Positions 52,130 through 63,253 are shown, counted from the first letter of the stretch. The stretch is 64,000 bases of DNA from Penaeus vannamei (GCF_042767895.1 NC_091590.1:1182051-1246050), one strand, 5' to 3'. Numbers and translations are program-made. Notes: generated from the letters alone by a model not told the origin.

Positions 52130-52860
52130 GATGGAAGAATCAAAGTTTCCTCTCAGACTGCCTTGAGGAGCAGGTGCTTCCTTCCTCGATCTGCAATCTC
52201 CTGAAGCACTTGGATGAAGGATCTCCCTTTCCGGATTATGCTCGTTCCCTCCTCGAACGGATCCGCACTGGTAGGAGGGATGTCGAGCATGCCTACTATC
52301 GCTCGAGGGTGCGTTCTGACCTCCTGAAGGAAAGGCTTCCCGGCCACGTTTTCCAGCTCATAGCCGACGTGGCCCACGATTCTTCCCGGTTCTTCACCAC
52401 CACCCATGTCCGTTCTCTCATCCAGAAACTCTCCAAACTCACTGCCCGTACTCCCTGGTCCTGCTTCTCCCTCACCGGTGCTGTTACCAACCTTTCCTCC
52501 CTATCCTTGACCCCTCACAAACTACTCTTTGGCTTCGGTCTTTCCTTTGCTCTACGCTCTCACCTCTTACCTCTATTGACATCATTTCTTCCTTCGACCA
52601 TTTCATCTCCACCCATAGGAACTCTCTGCCTGATGTCTCCCTCCTTCATGGGGTCTTCCTCCCGGCCCTCGAGTCCCTCCTTCACCCCAACCCTTCCATT
52701 CCCAGGCATTACCGAGAGGCCCTTCACAGCCTGTTCAGGGAGGATGTCACCATTTTGCCTTCTGACAGGCCTAGGACCTGTTAGATGACGCCTCCACCTA
52801 CGCCCCCTTGACCAGTGACCCCTGGGAATGTATTGCTGCTACCTTCCACCATCGTCTAAG
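52015..52860 (+). pseudogene. PLE C-to-N fusion copy
   Basis: A 257-codon frame crosses the join at about 52129: SRSSGDSSA (C-terminal tail side) runs into RWKNQSFLSDCLEEQVLPS (N-terminal block). It then follows RTGRRDVEHAYYRSRVRSD and ADVAHDSSRFFTTTHVRSL. It breaks near 52560 and continues to LLDDASTYAPLTSDPW at 52790. Confidence 0.82.
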
Positions 52861-53606
52861 AGAGTTGATGGACAAGACTGATGGAGGGGAGAGATGTATA
52901 ACACAGCACAAAGCCTGTGCCAACAGCTATATCATAATAGACAGACAAGGTGTAGTAGATAGTTTTCTATATCAAGGTGCTCTCGCTGCCACGCATTTTG
53001 TTGAGAATCTGTCCAACAAATGGGTGGACATGAAGCTTTTAAGAAGACCAAAAGTGTGAGCTGTGCATCCAAAAATTCCCCACAAAAACACAGACACCAC
53101 GACCATACCAAAGATCAGATGAACTATATTGGTGCTTATTACACTCGCTGTAACCTCCAGATGAAAATTCATCGTACAACAATCCCGTCTGGCTCAATCA
53201 CTTCCCTCGGAATGATTCTGAAAGAAATGCAAGCTAACACAAAAATAAACATCTGTGTGAAACAAGGGCTTCGATATTACTCTGTGGAACTAAACAACCT
53301 GAAATTCCTTGATATCTTAGCTTTCATGAACGCAGGTCTGAGCTCTCTCGCCAAAACTCATAATAAAAGCAACCGCTCACTCACGTACTCCAAACATATC
53401 CTGCGCCATTTGTCAGACGAAGCCCAGTCATTGCTTCTAAAAGGAAAGGGTGTTTTTCCGTATGAGTACTTGGATGACCTGAAAAAGCTCAAAGACACCA
53501 GCCTCCCTCCCAATTAAAAGATTTATAGCTCCCTCACAGGTAAGACGGTTACAGAGGAGTATGCTGATTCACACTAAAAGTCTCCAATGCAGCCGGGTGT
53601 CGTACT
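52861..53606 (+). pseudogene. Family-B DNA polymerase fragment, copy 2
   Basis: Same fragment as 36490-37140, better preserved. One frame holds HKACANSYIIIDRQGVVDS. A shifted frame (53020-53517) holds the His/Cys-rich segment, LNNLKFLDILAF, SLAKTHNKS and KGVFPYEYLDDLKKL. A TAA ends it at 53515 and the sequence switches to the LINE endonuclease at about 53606. No palm domain. Confidence 0.8.
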
Positions 53607-54725
53607 TAATAAATGATGAACACGTGCTATATTGGAGAGGAAAACCTCAGGGTAGCAAACAGGAATTAGGAGTAGGGTTCTTAATACACAAACGCTTAGA
53701 AAAGAACATCGTAGAATTCAATAGTGTAAGCGAAAGAGTGGCTTCTGTAACAATAAAACTAAACAAAAGATACTTAAAAATTATTCAAGTCTATGCTCCA
53801 ACCTGCAGCCACAGTGATGAAGAAATAGAGAGCTTCTATGAAGATGTTCATTTAGCCAGCGAGAGAATAAAAACCCATTTCACAATAATTATGGGAGATT
53901 TTAATGCCAAAATAGGTAAAAAGACAGAGGGAGAAACCGCAGAACGAGACGGGACAAATGCTAGTTGACTTTGCAGAGGCTCGATCACTCAATATCATGA
54001 ATACATTCTTCGAAAAAAAAATTGGAACGGAAGTGGACATGGAAGTCGCCTTCTGACGTCAAAAACGAAATTGACTTCATAATTTCAAATAGGCGCGATA
54101 TAATAAAAAATGTAGAAGTTATCAATAAAGTAAATGTTGGCAGCGACCATAGAATGGTGAGAGGCGAAATTAAAATACACCTCAGAAGGGAAAGGAACAA
54201 ACTAATACGTAAACCACAGCTAAGCTTAGCTAACTTGAAGATCAGATCAACAGAATTTAGCCTAAACATCCAAAACAGATATTCACTCCTCCGCGACGAA
54301 GATCTCAACATCGACCAAATCAATAAACAGTTCAATGACATAATAAAAGAAGCTGCACTTGAAGTAGGCGGAAAGAACGACAATCGAAGCTCCAGCAAGC
54401 TCTCGGTAGAAACTAAACAGCTCATGCAAAAACGTAGAGCCATGAAAGTATCGGCAAACAGGGACAAAATAGAATTAGTTGAACTAACAAAGACCATAAA
54501 TAAAAAGAAGAGGGAAGATGTACGGAAATTCAATACTCAAATAATAAATGAAGCAGTGATTTCAGGTACCAACATGAAAGCAACTAACTAGGAATAGGGA
54601 GAAATCAAATGTATGCAATTAAGAAACCAGACGGAGAAGTAACACAACAAGAATGAAATCAAAGTAGTGGAAGACTTTTACAGGGATCTATACAACTCAA
54701 ACGAACAGCCACAAATAGAAGCAAA
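53606..54725 (+). pseudogene. RTE LINE endonuclease fragment, least damaged
   Basis: Frame 53561-53968 keeps IIQVYAPTCSHSDEEIESFY and MGDFNAKIGKKTEGE, i.e. without the 2-bp deletion of other copies. A second frame (54022-54591) keeps SPSDVKNEIDFIISNRRD and SDHRMVRGE. It ends at GCAAACG (54725), joined to PLE. Confidence 0.88.
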
Positions 54726-55630
54726 CGGTCGTCGAGCCTGCTCGAGATCTTCAATTCTTTCTTCCCCGACGATCTTCTTGAAAAGATCGTCGATGAAACG
54801 AATCGGTAGGCATCTGCCATTGTTTCTTGTGTTCTCATTGGAAAGTGTGGTTCCTAGAGACTGAAGTTACCTGTGCAATTCTTTCATAAAACACAAATAC
54901 CCCAAAGGTCTCCTGCTGAACCTCAGAAAAAAGACGAAGAACGAATATACAAGATCCAACCCTGCAATACCTTCTAATTTTCTCGTATTACCTCCATGTA
55001 ATCTCTTCCAGACGATCAGCAAATCGGCAATACAATGAACATCGCCAGCACATCCGGGGGAAAGATACATGACCTAATACAAGAAAAGAAAACCGAAAGG
55101 CAACCCCAACAGTGCGGTATATCGCATACCCTGCAGCTGTTGCGATAAGGCATACTATGGTGAAACGGGACGAGGTTTCAACACCAGGATCTACGAACAT
55201 CGAGCCGACGTCCGTTACCATAGAACTTCCAACAACATGGTGGTTCATGTAGATGAAGTTGGACATCTACCGAACTAGAAAGAAGCTGAAATAATCCATG
55301 AAGGATTAAGCAAATGCAAAAGGAAGGTCATGGAAGCTGCATACATTGTGACAGAAAAATATGAACACTGTATCGGGTAGACTCATACTATCCAAGGTCG
55401 CGGCAGCAATTATGCATACAACGAGCATGAGGTCACGGTCATCAGGTGATTCATCTGCTCCCATGTGATATAAATATGCTGTGTATTCTCCCAAATGTAT
55501 GTATTTCTAAGATATAATCGAAACTGGTTAAAGAAATCTCTTGTATTGCGAAGATATTCGTTCAATATCTTTCCATATTTGTCAACATGTTCATATCGAC
55601 AAGGATTACAAGATTTTTGTATAGAAACTT
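54726..55630 (+). pseudogene. PLE C-terminal fragment with 3' tail
   Basis: As at 47086, with a 9-bp deletion after GACGATCAGCAAAT near 55024 and a frame change near 55140 (HRADVRYHRTSNNMVVHVDE). Tail to 55600. Confidence 0.85.
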
Positions 55631-55689
55631 TAGAATGTTTCGGTGTGAGTAATTTCATAAATAAAAATTCACTTAGTAAAAGGGAATGA

Positions 55690-56290
55690 GGGTAGGTAAT
55701 TAACGGACCCTACCCCCCCCCCTCCTCCTCTCCTCTATGCATTTTCGGAGTCTGGAATGGTGGAAGGACCTACTGAATCTCTGATCATGTCGCAAAAAGG
55801 GCGGTCGAATCTGAAGGGCGACTTTCTCAAGCATACCAAGATAAACTATATTTACTAAGGGTATCTCGCTTCTAGGTAAATTATTAAGAATTATAAAAGC
55901 TTGTTTGGATTTTATTATATGAACATTGGTGAGATTTTGTGTTTTTTAGATGATGGGGAATTAATCAGTGTTATTTATTCACAGGTGTTGCTGTTCGAAG
56001 TACGATTGCCATTTTTCATTGGGATGGATCTTTGAACGAATTCAACCTTAACAAAGATGAGTATCTGAAGCCTTGAATTTTATCAGACATACGTACTTTA
56101 ATTTGTGCACTGCTGCCATTTTAAATCCCGGTGTGTTAATGTGTTTCTCTTTGTTACAGCTTTGGAGGACGTATGTGCATGTGCGTGTGTGTTACATTAT
56201 TTTATAAGAAAGTATTATTGATATTTTTCTTGCATGCGAATACAAATAAAAAAAAGACACGAGTACAACGAATTTTATAATCCTTTCCAT
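55690..56290 (+). pseudogene. S-gene copy 4, lacking exon 3
   Basis: The exon 1 start ATGTCGCAAAAAGGGCGG is intact, but the donor (TTCTAG) and later bases are altered. Exon 2 is recognisable (ACGATTGCCATTTTTCATTG). The coding third exon is missing, as in copy 1. Confidence 0.65.
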
Positions 56291-56440
56291 TGAATTCTAT
56301 GCTTATAAACGAGGTTCTTTCTGACGATGAGGAACAAGCTATAAATGTTTGATTAATTAGTGTCTGTACCTGACTGCAGAGGATGACATTATTATTGAGA
56401 GGTTTTGAGGTAATGTAGGTCAAGGTACATGTTCAGACAT

Positions 56441-56669
56441 GGTAGAAAAACCCACAATGCACAAACTAGATTTATTGAAGAAAGTGAAGCAACAGTTTCG
56501 GAATCGTCCACGACTTCCCTTCGTTTCCGTTTCCTGTCCTCACCTACCCTGTGTTCCCAAGTGCTTCCTCTCCCTTTCCTCCTCAGACCCAAAGATGGAA
56601 TCGAGGATGATTCCGAAATTCTCACTTTCTTCAATAAATCTAGTTTATGCATTGTGGGTTTTTCTACCA
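56441..56669. repeat. 240-bp hairpin element, copy 4
   Basis: Cleanest copy: the GGTAGAAAAACCCACAATGC arm of about 70 bp pairs with 56595-56669, and inner GTTTCGGAATCGTCC pairs with GGATGATTCCGAAAT. 35 bp separate it from the next PLE ATG. Confidence 0.85.
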
Positions 56670-56703
56670 CAGCATCAACACGGTAGAGTTTTTTCCATTC
56701 ATC

Positions 56704-57351
56704 ATGGACCCCACGGTTAAAAGTAATCTTTTGTTCCTGTTTGCCTCCTTCCCTGACTCGGTTCCTGCCTTTCGTGCTTTTGAGGCTTCTGTCATCGCCA
56801 CAGCCCGATGGAAGAATCAACGTTTCCTCTCAGACTGCCTTGAGGAGCAGGTGCTCCCTTCCTCGATCTGCAATCTCCTGAAGCACTTGGATGAAGGACC
56901 TCCCTTTCTGGATTATGCTCGTTCCCTCCTTGAACGGATCCGCACTGGTAGGAGGGATGTCGAGCATGCCTACTATCGCTCGAGGGTGCGTTCTGCCCTC
57001 CTGAAGGAAAGGCTTCCCAGCCACGTTTTCCAGCTCATAGCCGACGTGGCCCACGATTCTTCCCGGTTCTTCACCACCACCCATGTCCGCTCTCTCATCC
57101 AGAAACTCTCCAACCTCACCTCCCGTACTCCCTGGTCTTGCTTCTCCCTCACCGGTTCTGTTACCAACCTTTCCTCCCTATCCTTGACCCCTCACAAACA
57201 ACTCTTTGGCTTCGTTCTTTCCTTTGCTCTACGCTCTCCCTCTCTTACCTCCACTGACATTATTTCTTACTTCGACCATTTCATCTCCACCCATAGGAAC
57301 TCTTTGCCTGATGTCTCCCTCCTTCGAGGGGTCTTCCTCCCGGCTCTCGGG
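56704..57351 (+). pseudogene. PLE N-terminal ORF copy, split by piggyBac
   Basis: Open from MDPTVKSNLLFLFASFPD through RWKNQRFLSDCLEEQVLPS, RTGRRDVEHAYYRSRV, TTTHVRSLIQKLSNLTS and SLPDVSLLRGVFLPALGL, the least damaged N-terminal copy. At 57352 it is interrupted by the piggyBac insertion and resumes at 63258 with NPSIPRRYREALHSL-like coding. Confidence 0.86.
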
Positions 57352-57568
57352 TTAAATGTAAATACGTATTTTTACCGGGCGTCGGAGTTCACATGGAGAT
57401 GTGTTACCCACCCCCCCTCCCTTCCCCCACTGCCGTACATGATTAGTTTTTTTTTCCAACTGCAAATCACTAATCCGTGTGTTAGCAATAAGATCAGCTT
57501 CTCACCCTCCTCCCCACCTGCAGGAGGGGAGGGAAGACCTCGGAGAGGAGTGGTGCTTAGCGCATTAT

Positions 57569-58042
57569 GCCGTCACGGTCATTGACAATCAAAATTACCT
57601 GCTTTGACCAGTTATGTGACCTCTGTCAGGTGAGGCGCGTTCTACCTTTCCCTATTCTGCTAAAAAGAATAAAAAGATAAAAATTGAAGCTATGAGGGAA
57701 AGGAGGCGGGGACACATCGGGAATCAGGGATGGTACGCACCAGGTGGGATGGAGAGGGAAGGGGGGAGGGAGGACCTCGGGATGTAGGAGGGGCGGGTTA
57801 GCATTAGGTGGGTCTGTGGGGGGAAGGGGAGAGGGAAGACCTCGGGTAGGATGACCCACGTTAACCAATGGCCAGGTGGGACGGAGAGGGAAGGGGGGAG
57901 GGAAGACCTCTGGCTGGAGGGACCTACCACCACCCCTTCTTCCAGAGGTCTCACCTTCCCCCCTCCCCCATAGCCTCAACTGACAAGAGGTCACATAATT
58001 GGTCAACGTGGGTCATTCTGATTGGTCAATGACCGTGAAGGC
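57569..58042. repeat. Subterminal inverted repeat pair of about 70 bp
   Basis: Left arm 57569-57636 (CGTCACGGTCATTGAC, TTATGTGACCTCTGTCAG) pairs with right arm 57973-58042 (CTGACAAGAGGTCACATAA, GGTCAATGACCGTGAAGG). Purine-rich tandem units of GGAGAGGGAAGGGGGGAGGG lie between them. The right arm ends 14 bp before the TATA box. Confidence 0.85.
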
Positions 58043-58091
58043 GAGAGCAGAAAGTGTATAAATGCGGGGGAAGAGGGTAATCTTTTCATTC
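58018..58091 (+). promoter_or_regulatory. Candidate piggyBac promoter (CCAAT-like, TATA, Inr)
   Basis: TATAAA at 58057-58062 and an arthropod-type initiator TTCATTC with its A at 58088 are 31 bp apart, the expected TATA-to-start distance. GATTGG (inverted CCAAT) lies upstream at 58019. The first ATG is at 58130. Confidence 0.6.
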
Positions 58092-58129
58092 CAGGCCAGA
58101 CTTTTGCCATTGCTGATAGCATATTGAAA

Positions 58130-60187
58130 ATGTCCCGCCAACTACAAACCCAACGCTGCCGCTCGTCAAAGTAAGAATAAAGATGAATAATGCTAACATG
58201 GTTATTTGGTATAATGTATATACTTTTCTTTCTTCTTTTATGCCTTTTTACTTCTTTTTTGAGATTCTAACTTTTTTCCCTACAGGTACTCGCATGCCGT
58301 AAGGAACCTTTACGACTGCGACCCTGACGACCCAAGACCTCAACTTCGGGAGAGGGCCCGAGATGGTTGAGGAATGCTCCGGAGTCTCACTTCTACCTCT
58401 ATGAGACCGCGTCTGGTCGAGGAGAGATGAGGGAGGCTCTCGACTCCTCAGCCCAACCTGCCAACCCTGGACGATCCACCGCCATTCCCAACATCCCAGA
58501 CTCCGACTGGGATATGGACGTTGACGACTCTGACGACGATGCCGACTACTCGCCGGAGGCAACGGAGAGCGACGCCGACTGGGTGGAGTTTGATTACGTG
58601 TCGTCGCACGACACGTCCATCGACTCCGATGAGCCGTTGTCAGCCGTTGCACGTCGGTTTGCGATGAGGAACGCTCCAGGGACTCCGGGTTTCGTCTGGA
58701 AGAAGAAGAGGCCTTTCGTGCGCCGTCATCCCTTCCAGGGTGTCCCAGGGGTCGAAGAAGCATGCCTCCTGCATGCCGACTTGACGGCAAGAGAGATCTT
58801 GGACTGCTTCCTGACACCGGAATTGTGGGACACTATGACGAGGGAGACCAACCGGTATGTGGAGGCCGGTCACCCCATCTTCACACATGAAGACTTGGGA
58901 GAATACGACTGTGGAGGAGCTGCAGTCATCCATTGGCCTCCGCCTGCTCATGGGCCTGCAGCCGTGACCACATTCGCGGTATTATTGGTCGAAGAACCGG
59001 TTGCTCTCCTCGTCTGTGTTCCCTGAAACGATGACCAGGGATAGGTTTGATTTGCAAAGTCGGCTTCACTTCTCGGACAACGAGGACCCCCGTGCCGACA
59101 CCGACCGTCTGTGGAAGCTGCGACCGGTGTTGGATATCCTCAATACGACGTTCAAGACGGTCTATATCCCTGACTGGAAAATCGTGGTTGATGAGTGGCT
59201 GTGAGCGTTCAGGGGAGGTCACCACGCGATTTAGTTCAACCCGACGAAGAGGGCGCGGTTCGGGATGAAGGTATATCGCCTGTGCGAGAGTGATGCTGCT
59301 GGTGCTGGCTATACCAGTGCCTTCAATGTGTACATGGGCCAGGACCGCGGCGACGTACCTGCCAGCATGAAGGCCGTGACCGACCTCATGAACCGCACCT
59401 GCTTCTTCGAGAAGGGTTACGAACTGTACTTGGACCACTGGTACAGCTCCCCGGAACTTTTTCATTACCTGTCATCAAGGAAGACGAACGTCGTGGGAAC
59501 AGTTCGGCATGAACCGCAAGTTCATGCCGAAGGACCTCAAGGTGAGCGCCCGTGGCGACGTCGACTACCGGATTTCGGCGACGGGGATGTTGGCTATGTC
59601 TTGGATGGATCGGAAGCCGGTGCATATGCTTTCTACCATCCACGGCCCAGACATGGTTGACCTGCCCCCGAACCGCCGTGGCATAGTCCGGACGAAGCCC
59701 CAAGTCGTCGTTGATTACAACGTGGGGAAGAAGGGGGGTAGACCTAGCCGATCAGTTGGCCGCGTCGTACTCTACCACCAGAAGAACTAACAAGTGGTAC
59801 CAGAATTGTTTTACCACTTGCTCGACATGGCGGTGGTGAATGCTTACGTGGTTCACAGGGCGTTGGGTGGCACCCTGACCCAGCTTAAGTTCCGCCTGGA
59901 GCTCATAGCTAACTTCCTCGATCAACCTCCGGCCAACGGGAGAAGGGGTGGCCTTCGGACGCCTCCGGCTGCCACCTCCTCGCCGCCGGAACGCCCCACG
60001 TCAGCAGCAGCGCCAGCAGGTACCACAGGGCCACGTCCTGGCTTTCAATCCAGGGCGAAAGTACCGCCGGTGTCGTCACTGCCGAGTGAGCCGCAACGTG
60101 AGGAAGGAGACGCGCTATAGGTGTGGCAGGTGTGATGTCTCACTGTGCCCGGGAGATTGCTTCAATCTATGGCACAGCCCCCTGTAG
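58130..60187 (+). pseudogene. piggyBac transposase, frame-broken
   Basis: DDD transposase for TTAA-specific cut-and-paste. A likely 5' exon (58130-58170, AAA|GTAAGA) and acceptor (CCCTACAG, exon from 58286) precede it. An acidic N-terminus (DWDMDVDDSDDDADYSPE) leads to the DDE core. Catalytic Asp candidates are VVDEWL (59190-59192), ELYLDHWYSSPELF (59433-59435) and GVDLADQLAA (59741-59743). The C-terminus is a Cys-rich finger: CRHCRVSRN, YRCGRCD, SLCPGDCFNLWH. Lesions include frameshifts near 58365, 58990, 59505 and 59735-59940, and stops at 59202 (TGA) and 59232 (TAG). TAG at 60185-60187 ends the finger frame. Inactive as read. Confidence 0.88.
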
Positions 60188-62833
60188 CGAGGATGCGGCA
60201 TCACCCACCTCTCCGATAGCAGCAGGCTATCGTTTTCGAAACAGCGTAGGAAGATCCAGGATGCCACATCCAGTGGCAAAAGGAAGATCCATGACGCTGC
60301 CTCCAGCAGCAGGACCCCTCATGCCGCCTCCAGCAGCAGCAGGACCCCTCACGCCGCCTCCAGCAGCAGAAGGACCCCTCACGCCGCCTCCAGCAGCAGA
60401 AGGACCCCTCACGCCGCCTCCAGCAGCAGAAGGACCCCTCACGCCGCCATCAGTAGCAGAAGGACCTCTCACGCCGCCATCAGTAGCAGAAGGACCTCTC
60501 ACGCCGCCATCAGTAGCAGAAGGACCTCTCACGCCGCCATCAGTAGCAGAAGGACCTCTCACGCCGCCATCAGTAGCAGAAGGACCTCTCACGCCGCCAT
60601 CAGTAGCAGAAGGACCTCTCACGCCGCCATCAGTAGCAGAAGGACCTCTCACGCCGCCATCAGTAGCAGAAGGACCTCTCACGCCGCCATCAGTAGCAGA
60701 AGGACCTCTCACGCCGCCATCAGTAGCAGAAGGACCTCTCACGCCGCCATCAGTAGCAGAAGGACCTCTCACGCCGCCATCAGTAGCAGAAGGACCTCTC
60801 ACGCCGCCATCAGTAGCAGAAGGACCTCTCACGCCGCCATCAGTAGCAGAAGGACCTCTCACGCCGCCATCAGTAGCAGAAGGACCTCTCACGCCGCCAT
60901 CAGTAGCAGAAGGACCTCTCACGCCGCCATCAGTAGCAGAAGGACCTCTCACGCCGCCATCAGTAGCAGAAGGACCTCTCACGCCGCCATCAGTAGCAGA
61001 AGGACCTCTCACGCCGCCAACAGCAGCAGAAGGACCTCTCACGCCGCCAACAGCAGCAGAAGGACCTCTCACGCCGCCAACAGCAGCAGAAGGACCTCTC
61101 ACGCCGCCAACAGCAGCAGAAGGACCTCTCACGCCGCCAACAGCAGCAGAAGGACCTCTCACGCCGCCAACAGCAGCAGAAGGACCTCTCACGCCGCCAA
61201 CAGCAGCAGAAGGACCTCTCACGCCGCCAACAGCAGCAGAAGGACCTCTCACGCCGCCAACAGCAGCAGAAGGACCTCTCACGCCGCCACCAGCAGCAGA
61301 AGGACCTCTCACGCCGCCAACAGCAGCAGAAGGACCTCTCACGCCGCCAACAGCAGCAGAAGGACCTCTCACGCCGCCAACAGCAGCAGAAGGACCTCTC
61401 ACGCCGCCAACAGCAGCAGAAGGACCTCTCACGCCGCCAACAGCAGCAGAAGGACCTCTCACGCCGCCACCAGCAATGGAAGGACCTCTCACGCCGCCAA
61501 CAGCAGTGGAAGGACCTCTCACGCCGCCACCAGCAGTGGAAGGACCTCTCACGCCGCCACCAGCAGTGGAAGGACCTCTCACGCCGCCACCAGCAGTGGA
61601 AGGACCTCTCACGCCGCCACCAGCAGTGGAAGGACCTCTCACGCCGCCACCAGCAGTGGAAGGACCTCTCACGCCGCCACCAGCAGTGGAAGGACCTCTC
61701 ACGCCGCCACCAGCAGTGGAAGGACCTCTCACGCCGCCACCAGCAGTGGAAGGACATCTCACGCCGCCACCAGCAGTGGAAGGACATCTCACGCCGCCAA
61801 CAGCAGTGGAAGGACATCTCACGCCGCCACCAGCAGTGGAAGGACCTCTCACGCCGCCACCAGCAGTGGAAGGACCTCTCACGCCGCCACCAGCAGTGGA
61901 AGGACCTCTCACGCCGCCACCAGCAGTGGAAGGACCTCTCACGCCGCCACCAGCAGTGGAAGGACCTCTCACGCCGCCACCAGCAGTGGAAGGACCTCTC
62001 ACGCCGCCACCAGCAGTGGAAGGACCTCTCACGCCGCCACCAGCAGTGGAAGGACCTCTCACGCCGCCACCAGCAGTGGAAGGACCTCTCACGCCGCCAC
62101 CAGCAGTGGAAGGACCTCTCACGCCGCCACCAGCAGTGGAAGGACCTCTCACGCCGCCACCAGCAGTGGAAGGACCTCTCACGCCGCCACCAGCAGTGGA
62201 AGGACCTCTCACGCCGCCACCAGCAGTGGAAGGACCTCTCACGCCGCCACCAGCAGTGGAAGGACCTCTCACGCCGCCACCAGCAGTGGAAGGACCCCTC
62301 ACGCCGCCACCAGCAGTGGAAGGACCCCTCACGCCGCCACCAGCAGTGGAAGGACCCCTCACGCCGCCACCAGCAGTGGAAGGACCTCTCACGCCGCCAC
62401 CAGCAGTGGAAGGACCTCTCACGCCGCCACCAGCAGCAGAAGGACCCCTCACGCCGCCACCAGCAGTGGAAGGACCTCTCACGCCGCCACCAGCAGTGGA
62501 AGGACCTCTCACGCCGCCACCAGCAGTGGAAGGACCTCTCACGCCGCCACCAGCAGTGGAAGGACCTCTCACGCCGCCACCAGCAGTGGAAGGACCTCTC
62601 ACGCCGCCACCAGCAGTGGAAGGACCTCTCACGCCGCCACCAGCAGTGGAAGGACCTCTCACGCCGCCACCAGCAGCAGAAGGACCCCTCACGCCGCCAC
62701 CAGCAGTGGAAGGACCCCTCACGCCGCCACCAGCAGCAGGACCCCTCACGCGGCCACCAGCAGCAGAAGGATCTCTCACGCTCCCTTTAGTAGGAACAGG
62801 CTACCTCTGCCCCTTCCAATAGTAGTTCAATAA
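60188..62833 (+). repeat. 30-bp minisatellite, about 83 units, in the transposase frame
   Basis: In the frame of the zinc finger, after one TAG, the sequence is open to TAA at 62831-62833. It starts KIQDATSSGKRKIHDAASSS and turns into units RTPHAASSSR and SSGRTSHAAT. Another frame, from ATG 60123 to TAG 62820, gives 899 codons of PLTPPPAVEG. Because the unit is a multiple of three, most frames are open, so neither protein is assured. Units fall into blocks: CATCAGTAGCAG (19 units), CAACAGCAGCAG (about 15), CACCAGCAGTGG (about 43). The degenerate first units show the repeat arose from the transposase tail. Confidence 0.9.
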
Positions 62834-62834
62834 A
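62829..62834 (+). terminator. Polyadenylation signal AATAAA
   Basis: AATAAA follows the repeat directly and overlaps the TAA that closes the transposase-frame extension. It suggests the minisatellite lies within the transposase transcript. Confidence 0.6.
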
Positions 62835-63253
62835 AAACGAAAACAAACAAAAATCTATGGTTTCCATCTCCATATTCCATAGTCTGAAACCATGAGTTTT
62901 GACAAGCTATAAAGCCATAATTGATGTTCATATCTTTCAGAGAAACATTATTTTCAAGAATATGAACTCTGAATTACAAGATGAACATAAAAAATTACTA
63001 AAAAACAAAGCCAGTTTGCATCCACACTTCTCCAAAGTTGTCCTTTTGAACAATAACAATAACAGAATTACAATAACAAAATAATTTCTGAAATTATTCT
63101 GAAATGCATGGACAAAATGACCTGAAAACAGCCGCTCTGCGTGAGCTAAACCCGCCCGCGCCGGAGCAGCATCCCGGCACCGCGCGTTAGGCCTAGGCTG
63201 ATATGCCCGGTCAGGCCGGTCCCGCGGTAGATGCGGGACCCGGCGCATTTGGG
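62835..63253. other. piggyBac right-end sequence with hairpin
   Basis: AT-rich sequence to 63110, then GC-rich subterminal DNA. A perfect 8-bp stem GGTCCCGC/GCGGGACC lies at 63218-63225 and 63233-63240, close to the terminus. No gene. Confidence 0.7.

Noticed and set aside
60227..62779. 850-codon minus-strand GGVRGPSTAG repeat frame, and a Cys/Trp-rich frame at 60990-61817
   Set aside because: Both are complements of the 30-bp minisatellite; any stop-free 30-mer gives such frames.
60300..62790. Regular repeat array considered as CRISPR
   Set aside because: Units are contiguous 30-mers without unique spacers, in eukaryotic DNA next to a piggyBac transposase.
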